NCBI RefSeq assembly: GCF_002149925.1
Contig: NZ_MSLT01000007.1
Coordinates: 62,001-126,000, forward strand
DNA: 64,000 nucleotides
DNA from: Thioflexithrix psekupsensis
Lineage (GTDB): Bacteria; Pseudomonadota; Gammaproteobacteria; Beggiatoales; Beggiatoaceae
Direction of reading: 5' to 3'
Below, in pieces: positions 29,531-37,793 of this stretch. Below the pieces are notes generated by a model. That model searched no databases and was not told the origin of the DNA. It saw only the letters and a program-made list of their open reading frames with translations. The stretch's first letter is position 1, and each line of letters begins with the position of its first letter. The translations under genes were made by a program, and so were the position numbers.

Positions 29531-30157
29531 TTAACCGCGTTGGGCTAAATAAGCCGGTAAGTTTAATAAAGCAGGTTGCACCCGATATAAAAAACCCACA
29601 ATCGTTGCTGTAACCAATCCTTCCACAATGGCGACCGGTAAATAGGCAAAACCAATTAACATCATTAATTCTAAAAACGCCTTTTCTCCCGCCCAATATA
29701 ATGCGCCATTTAATAAAATTATACCTAAAATAATCGCCACACTGCCCGCTAAAAAACCACGCCAAAAAACCTGTTGATGTGAATAATTCGTTAAATTTTG
29801 CCCGAATAAGTAATAGCAAATCACGGCAGGTAACGCCATAATTACTGTATTCACTCCCAACGGCGTTAATCCCCCAAAACCAAACATGAGCATTTGTAAA
29901 CTCAGACCAATAAAAATAACGGGAAACGCCACCCAACCCAACAATATGCCGCATAACCCATTAAGCACCAAATGAATACTGCTCAATCCAGCAGGCAAAT
30001 GAATCAAACTGCCCACAAAAAACGTCGCCGCCATCATCGCCGCCAACGGCACACGGTCGGTAGATAATTGACGTAAACCAATTGTAATGCCTGCTGCACT
30101 CATCAGCATTCCCGTAGCCAACACAGGCAAAGTTAGCGCACCTTCTGCGATGTGCAT
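29531..30157 (-). CDS. cbiM: CbiM/NikM-type cobalt or nickel transporter membrane component
   Basis: This 208-residue protein begins MHIAEGALT, the conserved N-terminus whose amino group and His2 bind the metal in CbiM/NikM S-components. Six to seven helices follow, with 'LPAGLSSIHLVLNGLCGILL' and 'MFGFGGLTPLGVNTVIMALP' as family blocks. It overlaps the upstream NikL-like gene by 25 bases. Group I ECF transporters also need CbiQ/NikQ (T) and CbiO/NikO (ATPase), neither of which is here. Solitary CbiM-type proteins can retain some metal uptake; otherwise the energising units are elsewhere. Cobalt versus nickel cannot be decided from sequence. Confidence 0.9.
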   Translation of the reverse strand: MHIAEGALTLPVLATGMLMSAAGITIGLRQLSTDRVPLAAMMAATFFVGSLIHLPAGLSSIHLVLNGLCGILLGWVAFPVIFIGLSLQMLMFGFGGLTPLGVNTVIMALPAVICYYLFGQNLTNYSHQQVFWRGFLAGSVAIILGIILLNGALYWAGEKAFLELMMLIGFAYLPVAIVEGLVTATIVGFLYRVQPALLNLPAYLAQRG

Positions 30158-30801
30158 GAGGGGTCTTCTCCATTTTTATTTTTTAAAGAAAAACAACGAG
30201 TTTGCCACCATAGCCACAAACCCGCTACACCAAAAATATAACCCAATCCCCCCAAAATATCGTGCCAGCGAATTTTAGCTTCATAAGCATCTATTTGTTT
30301 TTGTAACTCAAAAAGTTGCGCGTGCAAAGGCTGTAAAGCCCTCTCCAAATGCGCCACTTCCATGTCATGACGATACTGATCAACTTGCGCATTTTCAATC
30401 GCTTCCGTGGCAGTTTGCACGGGAGACGGCCGCAATGCCACCGGCACATCAGGCGCAGTTTCACTTGCCTCCGTCACCTGTACACGAAAACGAGCCACAT
30501 GACCCGATCCCGCATTCGCCACCAATTGGTAATCGCCAGAATGTGAAGCCAAATAACTAAACTGTCCCTGCGAATCCGTAGTGACTTGGGCGATTTTTGT
30601 TTCATTAAAATAAATATCCACCGATATTTCTTTAACAGAAACTCCGCCCGCAAAATAAACTGATCCCTTTATTTCCAATCCTTGCGCACTGGCAAATAAC
30701 TTTAAACGGTGCGCTTGCACATTTTCAAACCATAATAAACCCAATAAAATAATACTGAAATAAAACAAAATGCCACCTTTATTCATGGTGATGTCATTCA
30801 T
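30133..30801 (-). CDS. NikL-like accessory protein of a cobalt/nickel transporter
   Basis: I use ATG 30801 (GGAG eight bases upstream), giving 222 residues. A signal/anchor helix ('GGILFYFSIILLGLLWFENV') is followed by an Ig-like domain ('HRLKLFASAQGLEIKGSVYF', 'AGGVSVKEISVDIYF', 'VTTDSQGQFSYLA', 'YQLVANAGSGH'), a coiled-coil segment (about 145-185) and a C-terminal helix ('GLGYIFGVAGLWLWW'). This plan matches the extra periplasmic component (NikL/CbiL type) of some nickel and cobalt ECF systems. The overlap with cbiM supports co-function. Confidence 0.78.
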   Translation of the reverse strand: MNDITMNKGGILFYFSIILLGLLWFENVQAHRLKLFASAQGLEIKGSVYFAGGVSVKEISVDIYFNETKIAQVTTDSQGQFSYLASHSGDYQLVANAGSGHVARFRVQVTEASETAPDVPVALRPSPVQTATEAIENAQVDQYRHDMEVAHLERALQPLHAQLFELQKQIDAYEAKIRWHDILGGLGYIFGVAGLWLWWQTRCFSLKNKNGEDPSCTSQKVR

Positions 30802-30921
30802 ATCAACCACTCCACTTATCACTCAAAAATAACGTTGAAACAATGAACGCTCATCACCATCGTACTATAAAGCCGACTGCAAAAGAAGACAAGGCACAAT
30901 CTGTCTAAACCCCAAAACCAC

Positions 30922-32034
30922 TCATTCAAAAACCTCATCCACAATGCCAAATAATTCTACAGGTATTTCCAAACCAATAGCGCGGATAGAACTTAAATTA
31001 ATTGCAATCTTTGGCGGTTCTTCAAAAACTTGCGGTAAATTTCGCGGTAATGCGCCATTAAAAATTTTAGCGATTGTTTCTGCATAAAAATTGCCCACAC
31101 ACTTATGCCCCGCCAATGCAATGCTCATTAAAACACCCAATTTAACATCGCGTGAACCCTGTTGAGAAAACGTGACAACCTGATTTTTATTAAAAATAGG
31201 CACCAACTTTTCCACCACATCTGGCGTTAGACCGCGATGGCGAGTGATATAAATTGCTTTTGTTTCTCCCACTAATTTTTCATAACAAGCGAACACTTCC
31301 TGTTTAGCCACTTCCAAATCAGTGTTAGAAAAGCTGGCATGACAAGTTACTAATTCAATTTCGCGTTCTTTCACCAATTTTTCCACATCATTGATCGCCG
31401 CATAACTGCGTCCTTCTTCTGAATTTTCATACACCACCCCCAACCGATCAAACCCCATCGTGTCATGAAACAACATGAGTTGACGCGCATTACGACTGGG
31501 GTCGATTTTAGCGTGCAGGTGATCGTAGCCTGAATCTTCTACGCTTTTAATAATTTTTGCTTCTAAGGCATCAGCCACCGAAGCGGCCACTGTTGGCGTA
31601 TGATGCTCATCATTCGCCAAATCCAAAGCCGCCCACGTCCCCAAAGCCAACATCAGATCAATATCTTTTTGTTCATTAAGGCGTTTTAACACAGCGGCTT
31701 TGGTGGCAGGGCGCAACTCAGCATCCCAATGTGATGTCCAATACGCATCAGCGACAAATTCGACATAATCGCTGCGTATCGAGGTTGCCAGCCATTGCCA
31801 CAATTGGCTGTTGTCTTTGTCGTCGGCTTGTGTGGGTATTGCTTGATCTTCAATCCATCCCAAACTCACCAAACCGTGAAAAATTGCGATTAAATTCATT
31901 TGGTAATCAGCAAAAGGGCCGCCTTCCAAATAACCAATACGCCATTTTTTCCCATCATTGGTTTTGGCTTGTACGGGATAATTGGCTTGTTTTTCCTGAG
32001 AAAATACAGGAGAAATTGAACCCATAAAGATCAT
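30922..32034 (-). CDS. ABC-type substrate-binding protein (TrpX-like fold)
   Basis: This 370-residue protein has the two-lobe pattern of the ABC_sub_bind family: 'WRIGYLEGGPFADYQMNLIA', 'LMLALGTWAALDLAN', 'GFDRLGVVYENSEEGRSYAA', 'ALAGHKCVGNFYAETIAKIF' and 'PKIAINLSSIRAIGLEIP'. The N-terminus is short and hydrophobic (MIFMGSISPVFSQ); hydrophobic codons continue upstream in frame without a start codon, so the real start is uncertain or the gene uses an unusual one. No permease or ATPase is adjacent. Proteins of this kind also serve as sensor ligand-binding subunits. It lies 120 bases upstream of the NikL-like gene on the same strand. The ligand is unknown. Confidence 0.7.
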   Translation of the reverse strand: MIFMGSISPVFSQEKQANYPVQAKTNDGKKWRIGYLEGGPFADYQMNLIAIFHGLVSLGWIEDQAIPTQADDKDNSQLWQWLATSIRSDYVEFVADAYWTSHWDAELRPATKAAVLKRLNEQKDIDLMLALGTWAALDLANDEHHTPTVAASVADALEAKIIKSVEDSGYDHLHAKIDPSRNARQLMLFHDTMGFDRLGVVYENSEEGRSYAAINDVEKLVKEREIELVTCHASFSNTDLEVAKQEVFACYEKLVGETKAIYITRHRGLTPDVVEKLVPIFNKNQVVTFSQQGSRDVKLGVLMSIALAGHKCVGNFYAETIAKIFNGALPRNLPQVFEEPPKIAINLSSIRAIGLEIPVELFGIVDEVFE

Positions 32035-32333
32035 TAAAATGATCCATAAAAAAGTATTTAAAAAGAAATATGGCGTATTAAAAAGTGTTTCATTATCGTC
32101 TATTCAATAAAAAGGTTAAGTTATACTACATTAAAAAGTAAAACAAACAGGCAAAAATTATTTTTCTTTGTACATTAGGCGTAAAGTATATCATTAGCAA
32201 TCGTTATTTTGATTAACGAATACAATAGCTTGATTTATCAAGATAAATTGACTTTTTTTTGATTACAAAAACGCTAAATAAACATGGATTTAACTTATCA
32301 ATGTAGAAAAATCTAACGGAAATAAAACGCATA

Positions 32334-33410
32334 ATGAACACACATCAAACAGACAATCACTTCTCGAATCGAGTATTAACTTGGTTTGATCGACACGGAC
32401 GCAAACATTTACCGTGGCAACAACAACCGACCCCTTACCACGTATGGGTGTCAGAAATCATGCTACAACAAACCCAAGTCACCACCGTGATTCCTTATTA
32501 TCAACGGTTTATGGTGCGTTTTCCGGATGTTTCTGCGCTGGCGACGGCGGGCGTAGACGAGGTATTGCACTATTGGACAGGATTGGGTTATTACGCTCGT
32601 GCGCGTCATTTGCACCAAGCGGCGCAACACATCCACTCTCAACATCACGGCATTTTTCCCACCCAATGGGCAGAGATTGTGGCATTACCGGGCGTTGGGC
32701 GTTCCACCGCAGGCGCAATAATGGCCTTGGCCTACGGACAACGTTATGCGATTTTAGATGGCAATGTGAAACGGGTTTTGTGTCGTTACCATGCGATAAC
32801 TGGCTGGTCGGGTTCAAGTGCGGTCAGTCAGTCCTTGTGGGCGTTGGCGGAAAAATACACACCCGCCAATCGAGTCGCTGATTACACCCAAGCCATGATG
32901 GACTTAGGGGCATTAATTTGTCGGCGAAGGGGGGCATTGTGCGAGGAATGTCCTTTACACAGCGATTGTCAGGCTTACCGGCAACAAGCGGTAGATGCCT
33001 ATCCACACAGCAAACCCCGCAAAGCAACTCCTGAAAATCATTTGATAGTACTCGTGATTGTAAGCGAAAAAGGACTTTTACTAGAAAAACGCCCTGACAC
33101 AGGAATTTGGGGCGGATTATGGAGTTTACCGCAAGTTTCTGACATGACCGCGATAGCCGATTGGTGTAAAACACACTGTCAATTCACCCCGACAAATTGG
33201 CACACTTGGCCGAGTCTGAGCCATCAATTGACCCACTTACGATTACATCTTCATCCGGTGGCCATTGTTTTGCCTGAGGGAAATGCGCCTAATTTACTAG
33301 CGGTTGCGCCGTCGGCTTCGTTTTGCTGGTACAACTTTGATGCACCGCCTGCGCTGGGATTACCGGCACCGGTGGTGCGCCTAGTGGAACAAATTAAAAT
33401 GAAATGTTAA
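32334..33410 (+). CDS. mutY: Adenine DNA glycosylase MutY
   Basis: This 358-residue protein has all the MutY parts: 'WVSEIMLQQTQVTTVIPYY', the helix-hairpin-helix 'LPGVGRSTAGAI' with catalytic Asp in 'AILDGNVKRVLCR', the [4Fe-4S] cluster cysteines C-x6-C-x2-C-x5-C ('CRRRGALCEECPLHSDC') at about residues 192-208, and a C-terminal NUDIX-like 8-oxoG-recognition domain ('EKRPDTGIWGGLWSLPQ'). It removes adenine mispaired with 8-oxoguanine. The usual partner yggX is not downstream; the gene is alone. The 299 bases upstream are AT-rich and hold no visible gene. Confidence 0.97.
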   Translation: MNTHQTDNHFSNRVLTWFDRHGRKHLPWQQQPTPYHVWVSEIMLQQTQVTTVIPYYQRFMVRFPDVSALATAGVDEVLHYWTGLGYYARARHLHQAAQHIHSQHHGIFPTQWAEIVALPGVGRSTAGAIMALAYGQRYAILDGNVKRVLCRYHAITGWSGSSAVSQSLWALAEKYTPANRVADYTQAMMDLGALICRRRGALCEECPLHSDCQAYRQQAVDAYPHSKPRKATPENHLIVLVIVSEKGLLLEKRPDTGIWGGLWSLPQVSDMTAIADWCKTHCQFTPTNWHTWPSLSHQLTHLRLHLHPVAIVLPEGNAPNLLAVAPSASFCWYNFDAPPALGLPAPVVRLVEQIKMKC

Positions 33411-33752
33411 ACATTTCAGAATTCTGATAAAAATAATCCATTTGAAGACTTTTTTATATTTTAACTTGAATTTTTCACTGAATTAAAATTCACGGTTATC
33501 AGAAAACCATTACCGTTTGTCGGTTATTTTTTATAAAATAGAGAAAAAACAGATAGATAAGTTTTTCTCTCAGAGAAAAATCAGAAAAAGTCTCATAGCC
33601 CATTTTTGCATATCGTTTTAAACTATTCATCAAGAGCTAACAAGAGGAATTGAGTGCTTGATTGAATCAACAACTTAGAATTTCTGTAAAGTTAGCATCA
33701 TCATGAATTTGCAACTGAATTTTAGATTTCGAGCAATCGAAGGGGATCACAA
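33411..33752. other. 342-bp AT-rich leader region of the acidic repeat protein
   Basis: No gene is seen. A small AT-rich hairpin (TTTTCTCT / AGAGAAAA) lies near 33565-33585, and AAGGGGAT about eight bases before ATG 33753 is the ribosome-binding site. No convincing -35/-10 pair could be assigned by eye. Confidence 0.4.
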
Positions 33753-35090
33753 ATGAACATGAAAAGAAAATTACTGGCCGTTGCTGTGGCCGGTGTATTA
33801 ATGGGCGCATCTTTCGCATTACATGCAGCACCCGGTGGCAAACCGGAAAACGCAGGAAATCCCGGCAAAATAGAAGTGTGCCATAACGGTAAAACATTAA
33901 GTGTTGCTGCGGCTGCGCTGAAGGGATTACTCAATGCTGGCGCAACAGAGGGAGCTTGCCCTGCTGAGGAACCGGCCGAAGAAGAACCAGAAGATCCCGT
34001 TGCTGAAGAACCAGCCGAAGAAGAACCCGTTGCTGAAGAACCGGCCGAAGAAGAGCCTGTTGCTGAAGAACCAGCCGAAGAAGAACCTGTTGCTGAAGAA
34101 CCAGCCGAAGAAGAACCTATTGCTGAAGAACCAGCCGAAGAAGAACCCGTTGCTGAAGAACCAGCCGAAGAAGAACCTGTTGCTGAAGAACCAGCCGAAG
34201 AAGAACCTGTTGCTGAAGAACCAGCCGAAAAAGAACCTGTTGCTGAAGAACCAGCCGAAGAGGAACCTGTTGCTGAAGAACCAGCCGAAGAAGAACCTGT
34301 TGCTGAAGAACCAACCGAAGAAGAACCCGTTGCTGAAGAACCTGTTGCTGAAGAACCAGCCGAAGAAATTCCAACTGTTGAGACTCCAGACGCAGAACAA
34401 GAACATACGTTGGGTGTGTTAGAAGAAGTGGGCGAAGAACTGGTGACAGCAAGTCCAGAAGAACAATTGAACTTGTTGCAACAGGCACTGATTACCCGTT
34501 CTTTCTACACAGAAAAATATGGTCAACTGGCCTTTTTACCCGAAGTGAAGATGGAAGTAGACGGACAAGTTCTCGTTTTCTCCTTACTGTTCAAAGCAGT
34601 TGAACAAGAAGATGGCAGTTACGAGTATGTCTTGCAAGCGGTTCAATCTTCTGAAGGTATGCCAGTAGTTTCTGAAGGCGATGCAGTTGTTGATCAAGAA
34701 AGCGCGACATTAGCACTGCCGATTATTGACTTGTTCAGTAGCTATGGCGGAACAACGGTCATTACCTCCTACACTGGCACATTAAAGATCACCAGCGTTG
34801 ATCCTTTAGTCGCTGTTGTTGAAGACAGTACGGCTTTGCAACAAGTTGTTTTAGACGAAGAAGAACCAGTCGCTGAAGAACCCGTTGCTGAAGAACCAGT
34901 CGCTGAAGAACCCGTTGCTGAAGAACCAGCCGCTGAAGAACCCGTTGCTGAAGAGCCAGCCGCTGAAGAACCAGTCGCTGAAGAACCCGTTGCTGAAGAA
35001 CCCGTCGCTGAAGAACCCGTTGCTGAAGAACCCGTCGCTGAAGAACCCGTTGCTGAAGAACCCGTCGCTGAAGAACCCGTTGCTGGATAA
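33753..35090 (+). CDS. Exported protein with two extreme acidic Pro-Val-Ala-Glu repeat tracts
   Basis: This 445-residue protein has a signal peptide (MKRKLLAVAVAGVLMGASFALHA, cut before APGGK). A short module 'VCHNGKTLSVAAAALKGLL' ending in GAC resembles the 'CH.GKT..V....A...H...G...G.C' motif found in many secreted proteins. Next come about twelve 10-residue units of the form VAEEPAEEEP (residues about 80-205), a folded-looking domain of about 150 residues (206-365), and about fifteen 5-residue PVAEE units to the end. Net charge is strongly negative. It is probably a secreted, extended polyanion; cation binding or matrix function is plausible but unproven. A bidirectional terminator follows. 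Confidence 0.75.
   Translation: MNMKRKLLAVAVAGVLMGASFALHAAPGGKPENAGNPGKIEVCHNGKTLSVAAAALKGLLNAGATEGACPAEEPAEEEPEDPVAEEPAEEEPVAEEPAEEEPVAEEPAEEEPVAEEPAEEEPIAEEPAEEEPVAEEPAEEEPVAEEPAEEEPVAEEPAEKEPVAEEPAEEEPVAEEPAEEEPVAEEPTEEEPVAEEPVAEEPAEEIPTVETPDAEQEHTLGVLEEVGEELVTASPEEQLNLLQQALITRSFYTEKYGQLAFLPEVKMEVDGQVLVFSLLFKAVEQEDGSYEYVLQAVQSSEGMPVVSEGDAVVDQESATLALPIIDLFSSYGGTTVITSYTGTLKITSVDPLVAVVEDSTALQQVVLDEEEPVAEEPVAEEPVAEEPVAEEPAAEEPVAEEPAAEEPVAEEPVAEEPVAEEPVAEEPVAEEPVAEEPVAEEPVAG
33990..34365 (+). repeat. 30-bp coding tandem repeat, about 12 copies
   Basis: Near-identical 30-bp units encode VAEEPAEEEP with mostly synonymous or single changes (one Ile, one Lys, one Thr variant). One half-unit precedes the last copy, as expected from slippage or unequal exchange. 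The tract stays open in several other frames, producing false frames on both strands. Confidence 0.95.
34855..35087 (+). repeat. 15-bp coding tandem repeat, about 15 copies
   Basis: Units encode PVAEE with alternating GTC/GTT valine codons, and two Ala-for-Val variants give PAAEE. The alternation suggests that expansion occurred in 30-bp steps. It forms the C-terminal tail of the acidic protein. Confidence 0.95.
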
Positions 35091-35113
35091 AACGTAAGCG
35101 AAAAATCAGAAAT

Positions 35114-35140
35114 GGACTGCGTTTTCACAACGGAGTCCAT
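35114..35140. other. Hairpin after the acidic repeat gene
   Basis: TGGACT-CGTT pairs with AACG-AGTCCA (one unpaired G on each side). It has no T-run of its own and precedes the main terminator by 20 bases; it may protect the mRNA end. Confidence 0.5.
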
Positions 35141-35152
35141 CTGAAGTAAAAC

Positions 35153-35191
35153 AAAAAAAGGGACAATGTTTCACAGACACTGTCCCTTTTT
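35153..35191. terminator. Bidirectional intrinsic terminator
   Basis: GGGACAATGT / ACACTGTCCC (one G-U pair) is flanked by seven A on the left and TTTTT on the right, so it can end both the acidic-protein gene and the convergent ftsI. Confidence 0.88.
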
Positions 35192-35219
35192 CATTTCTGC
35201 TGTCAACCCACTAAAAAAT

Positions 35220-37055
35220 TTAACGCGCCACTCCCAATCCCCTCAATGCCTCGTCCATCACCGCAGAAAACACAGGCGCAGCAATTTGTCCACCGTAATA
35301 TTCTTCACCTTTCGCCTCGTCAATCATCACAGCCATCACCCACCGTGGATTATCCACAGGAGCTAAACCCACAAACAAACTAATATACGCACCTTGCACA
35401 TAACCACTGCCTTGATGCTTACGCGCTGTGCCTGTTTTTCCGGCCACCCGATAATTCGCAACCTGTGCCAATGGAGCAGTACCAGAGGCAGAAGTCACCC
35501 CTTCCAACAAACGTAAAACATTTTCCGCCACCGTAGGCGAAATCACTTGTGGCCAAGTCTGTGGCATTTGCGCCGTGGCGCGCACAAAATGCACCGTCGG
35601 TAAACGCCCCCCATTGCCAAATACCGCATACGCCCGCGCCAATTGCAACAAGGTCACATTCAAACCATAACCAAAAGCCAATGTCGCTTGATCCACCGTT
35701 TGCCACTGCTCAGGAAGCGATAAATGCCCCTTTGCCTCACCGGGAAAACCACTAGCCGAAATATCACCAAAACCAAATTGCCTCAAAAATTGCCACAATG
35801 CCTGCGCGTCTAACGACAAAGCAATACGACTTGCACCCACATTACTCGATTTCTGCATCAAAGTGGCCAAACTGATTTCGCCATAATTACGCGGATCGCG
35901 TACCGTATATTTTCCCAACTGAAAATAACCGGGACGGGTATCAATTCGACTGTTCAGCGTGTAACGCCCATGGGCTAACCCCGCAGCAACAATAAAAGTT
36001 TTCATCGTTGATCCCGGTTCAAACACATCAGTCACCGCTCGATTGCGATACACGCCACCATCTCGACGTAAACGATCATTGGGATTGTAGGCGGGTTGGT
36101 TCACCATCGCCAACACCTCGCCTGTATGCACATCCAACAAAACCGCTGCACCTGCCCGTGCTTCCGTTTTCTCCACGACAGTTTTTAATTCCCGATAAGC
36201 CATGTATTGTAAACGTCTATCAAGCGTCAATTCCACATCCTGTCCATGACGGGGATTTTGTAAAACTGCCAATTCTGCGACCGAATGCTTCTGTGGTGTT
36301 TGTATCACTTGTTTACTGCCCGCCACCCCCATTAAATAACGATTTAACGCCAATTCCAAGCCTTCTTGTCCTTCGTCATCAATATTAGTAAATCCCAAAA
36401 TATGCGCCGTAATTTCTGCTTCAGGATAATAACGCCCATATTCTTGTTGTAAAAAAACACCTTGTAATTTCAAGGCTTGCACCGCTTGGGCTAACGACGG
36501 CGGCACATGACGACGAATATAGGCAAATTCCCGTTGCTCTCGCCCACGTAACAAGTGCAATAACTCTGGCGAAGATAAATCAAGCACTTGAGATAACACA
36601 GGAATCTGCTCAGGCAAGGCTAAAAATAATTTAGGATTCACCCAAATCGACTCAATCGGTGTACTCATCGCCAACGGAGTCCCATGCCGATCCAGCAACA
36701 AACCACGGTGTGCCGGCAACGTCACCGTGCGAATATGCCGCGCATCCCCTTGCGTTTGCAAAAATTGGGTGTGCATCACCTGTAAATACGCCGCACGCGC
36801 CAATAAAATACAAATAACCAGCACCATAATTAACAATAACCACTGTCGCCGTCCCCAATACGATTCCACAGGTGGCACATCAAGGCTAGAATTGGCGCGG
36901 GGACGTGGAGAGGGAGGAGATGGAAGTTCAGTTTGGCGCAAGTATTCGAGTAATGTTTTTTGGGGGGAGCGTTTAATTTTCGAGTGTGGGGTATTTTTTG
37001 CGCCTTTTCTCCGAAAATAACGCCATTTGGAAAAATAAGAATCGCGTTGACTCAC
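35220..37055 (-). CDS. ftsI: Peptidoglycan D,D-transpeptidase FtsI (PBP3)
   Basis: This 611-residue class B penicillin-binding protein has one transmembrane helix at about residues 71-91, a PBP dimer domain ('HRGLLLDRHGTPLAMSTP'), and a transpeptidase domain with Ser349 in 'EPGSTMKTF', 'SSN' at 403-405 and 'KTGTA' at 540-544. The cytosolic N-terminal region of about 70 residues is Pro/Arg-rich and longer than in E. coli. It crosslinks septal peptidoglycan. The start overlaps the ftsL stop by four bases (ATGA). Normally murE follows; here a convergent secreted-protein gene does, so the division cluster is broken. Confidence 0.97.
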   Translation of the reverse strand: MSQRDSYFSKWRYFRRKGAKNTPHSKIKRSPQKTLLEYLRQTELPSPPSPRPRANSSLDVPPVESYWGRRQWLLLIMVLVICILLARAAYLQVMHTQFLQTQGDARHIRTVTLPAHRGLLLDRHGTPLAMSTPIESIWVNPKLFLALPEQIPVLSQVLDLSSPELLHLLRGREQREFAYIRRHVPPSLAQAVQALKLQGVFLQQEYGRYYPEAEITAHILGFTNIDDEGQEGLELALNRYLMGVAGSKQVIQTPQKHSVAELAVLQNPRHGQDVELTLDRRLQYMAYRELKTVVEKTEARAGAAVLLDVHTGEVLAMVNQPAYNPNDRLRRDGGVYRNRAVTDVFEPGSTMKTFIVAAGLAHGRYTLNSRIDTRPGYFQLGKYTVRDPRNYGEISLATLMQKSSNVGASRIALSLDAQALWQFLRQFGFGDISASGFPGEAKGHLSLPEQWQTVDQATLAFGYGLNVTLLQLARAYAVFGNGGRLPTVHFVRATAQMPQTWPQVISPTVAENVLRLLEGVTSASGTAPLAQVANYRVAGKTGTARKHQGSGYVQGAYISLFVGLAPVDNPRWVMAVMIDEAKGEEYYGGQIAAPVFSAVMDEALRGLGVAR

Positions 37056-37324
37056 GGTTTAATCCATTTTTTCTGTGTGGCATCAGGTGGTTGCATGTGT
37101 AATTGTTGACGTGCTAAGGTGTCAATGCGGTGGCTATGCGACCATGTGCTGTATTCTAAACGCAATTGTGTTTCTTCTTGCTGCAACTGTTCGCGTTGTT
37201 GTTGTAACTGCTGCAATTTTATAAACATTTGACGGTTTTCATGCCGCACCCAAATCAAAGCCAATGCAGATGTCAATAAAGCCACCGCAAGAATCAGGGT
37301 CATGATGTGTAGAAAAAACTTCAT
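37052..37324 (-). CDS. ftsL: Cell division protein FtsL
   Basis: This 90-residue protein has a short N-terminus, one transmembrane helix ('IMTLILAVALLTSALALIWV') and a periplasmic leucine-zipper-like coiled coil ('FIKLQQLQQQREQLQQEETQ'), ending with 'IDTLARQQLHMQPPDA', the conserved FtsL tail. It bridges FtsB and FtsQ in the divisome. ftsI is coupled downstream. Upstream there is no rsmH or mraZ; the next gene is feoC, 162 bases away. Confidence 0.93.
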   Translation of the reverse strand: MKFFLHIMTLILAVALLTSALALIWVRHENRQMFIKLQQLQQQREQLQQEETQLRLEYSTWSHSHRIDTLARQQLHMQPPDATQKKWIKP

Positions 37325-37486
37325 AAGTACCTAATAATAAGTAATTTTATATTCGTGATTCACTCCAGCTAAGAGGGTCAACGGTGCTTTTTTCAACACA
37401 CCGCAGCAGAGACCCATTTTATACCCATTTTTGACGCGGTCTATTCTCTCTACTAAAAATTATAAAACGACTTAACTTTTTAAAAA

Positions 37487-37723
37487 TCACGTCAAATCCA
37501 AATGTTCAACCCATTCATACACATCAATCGCAGATTGTTGCTGACAGCAGCCTTTTTGACAAGAGCCTGCAAAATGCACGCGCCGCACTTTTCCTTTACG
37601 CTCCCAATGTGCCAACATCGGCATTAATATTTGCGCATCAGTATTAAAATAAGACGATAAATCCAATAAAGTTGCACGACGATGTTGCATTAAATATTTT
37701 TTAATGTCTAAAAGCCCCATCAT
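37487..37723 (-). CDS. feoC: FeoC-like transcriptional/assembly protein
   Basis: This 78-residue protein begins 'MGLLDIKKYLMQHRRATLLD', a winged-helix fold typical of FeoC, and carries the cysteine cluster 'CQKGCC' at the position where FeoC binds an Fe-S cluster. FeoC is thought to regulate FeoB stability or feo transcription. It follows feoB on the same strand after 70 bases containing a strong stem-loop, so it may be expressed at a lower level than feoAB. Confidence 0.85.
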   Translation of the reverse strand: MMGLLDIKKYLMQHRRATLLDLSSYFNTDAQILMPMLAHWERKGKVRRVHFAGSCQKGCCQQQSAIDVYEWVEHLDLT

Positions 37724-37740
37724 TAACGCTCCTATTTTAA

Positions 37741-37784
37741 GAAAAAATTAATAATGTAGAGATAAAAAATAATCTCTACATTAT
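37741..37784 (-). terminator. Stem-loop between feoB and feoC (attenuating terminator)
   Basis: A perfect 13-bp stem (ATAATGTAGAGAT / ATCTCTACATTAT, eight-base loop) lies ten bases after the feoB stop. On the minus strand it is followed by TAATTTTTTC. It could partly terminate the fez-feo transcript before feoC. Confidence 0.7.
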
Positions 37785-37793
37785 CTGATTTTA

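Noticed and set aside
32414-32881. 155-codon frame inside mutY
   Set aside because: Fully overlapped by the well-supported mutY in another frame.
33990-34365. CRISPR-like array
   Set aside because: The repeats are directly adjacent, in frame and coding, without unique spacers.
33927-35140. Several long frames antisense to or shifted within the acidic repeat gene (Phe/Trp-rich, Leu/Gln-rich and Ser/Thr-rich repeats)
   Set aside because: They are a side effect of the 30-bp and 15-bp periodicity, which keeps all frames open; only the sense frame has a signal peptide and a ribosome-binding site.
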